Both the position numbers and the translations under genes were made by a program. From positions 46,764 to 65,147 of the forward strand of contig UZAN01040903.1 of assembly GCA_900618425.1 (NCBI GenBank): a stretch of DNA of 18,384 nucleotides, read 5' to 3'. The notes beneath the pieces are model-generated. The model did no database searches. It was not told the DNA's origin and saw nothing but the letters and a program-made list of their open reading frames with translations. Position 1 is the first letter of the stretch; every line of letters begins with the position of its first letter. Below are positions 18,365 through 18,384 of the stretch, piece by piece. The stretch comes from Echinostoma caproni (lineage: Eukaryota > Platyhelminthes > Trematoda > Plagiorchiida > Echinostomatidae).

Positions 18365-18384
18365 CTGTGGAGAGGGTTGACAGG

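Noticed and set aside
1..18384. CRISPR arrays, bacterial operons, rRNA genes, functional tRNA genes
   Set aside because: No regular spaced repeats, no rRNA-like conserved blocks and no complete cloverleaf were seen on either strand.

Overview
The window looks like a low-gene-density stretch of animal nuclear DNA, most likely from a flatworm and probably a trematode. There are no bacterial-style gene runs, ribosome binding sites or operons. Instead there are long AT-rich stretches, dinucleotide microsatellites, isolated short open exons bounded by GT/AG splice signals, a broken CR1-like LINE, and tRNA-derived SINE-like repeats. One SINE carries a decayed type I hammerhead ribozyme, an architecture known from schistosome and other trematode SINE-like repeats. 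The trematode assignment is inference from these repeats, not from an identified gene. Four N positions (1040, 5057, 17695, 17975) point to a draft assembly.

Layout, left to right. 1-2700 is mostly non-coding: microsatellites, a G-run with an N, one weak candidate exon and a small hairpin. 2700-4795 is a truncated, internally deleted LINE on the + strand with an endonuclease part, a reverse transcriptase remnant and an (AT)n tail. 4796-6400 holds open but unrecognised minus-strand reading frames and a pair of diverged direct repeats. 6410-6760 has a candidate minus-strand last exon with a polyadenylation signal. 6916-7456 is a SINE with the hammerhead relic, flanked by rearranged inverted arms. 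7457-9960 is largely featureless apart from a 10-bp tandem repeat and a G-quadruplex motif. 9985-10155 is a second tRNA-derived SINE, followed by a well-formed + strand last exon at 10271-10478. 11738-12064 is a foldback pair of about 45-bp inverted repeats. 12065-14150 has no gene I can support, only a long (AC)n tract. 14151-18384 holds the best gene evidence: two minus-strand exons with matching intron phases (18249-18364 and 15291-15450), separated by an intron of about 2.8 kb, and perhaps a later exon at 14151-14340.

No protein outside the LINE could be assigned to a family with confidence. The most interesting items are the hammerhead-bearing SINE, the foldback element and the phase-matched minus-strand gene of unknown function.
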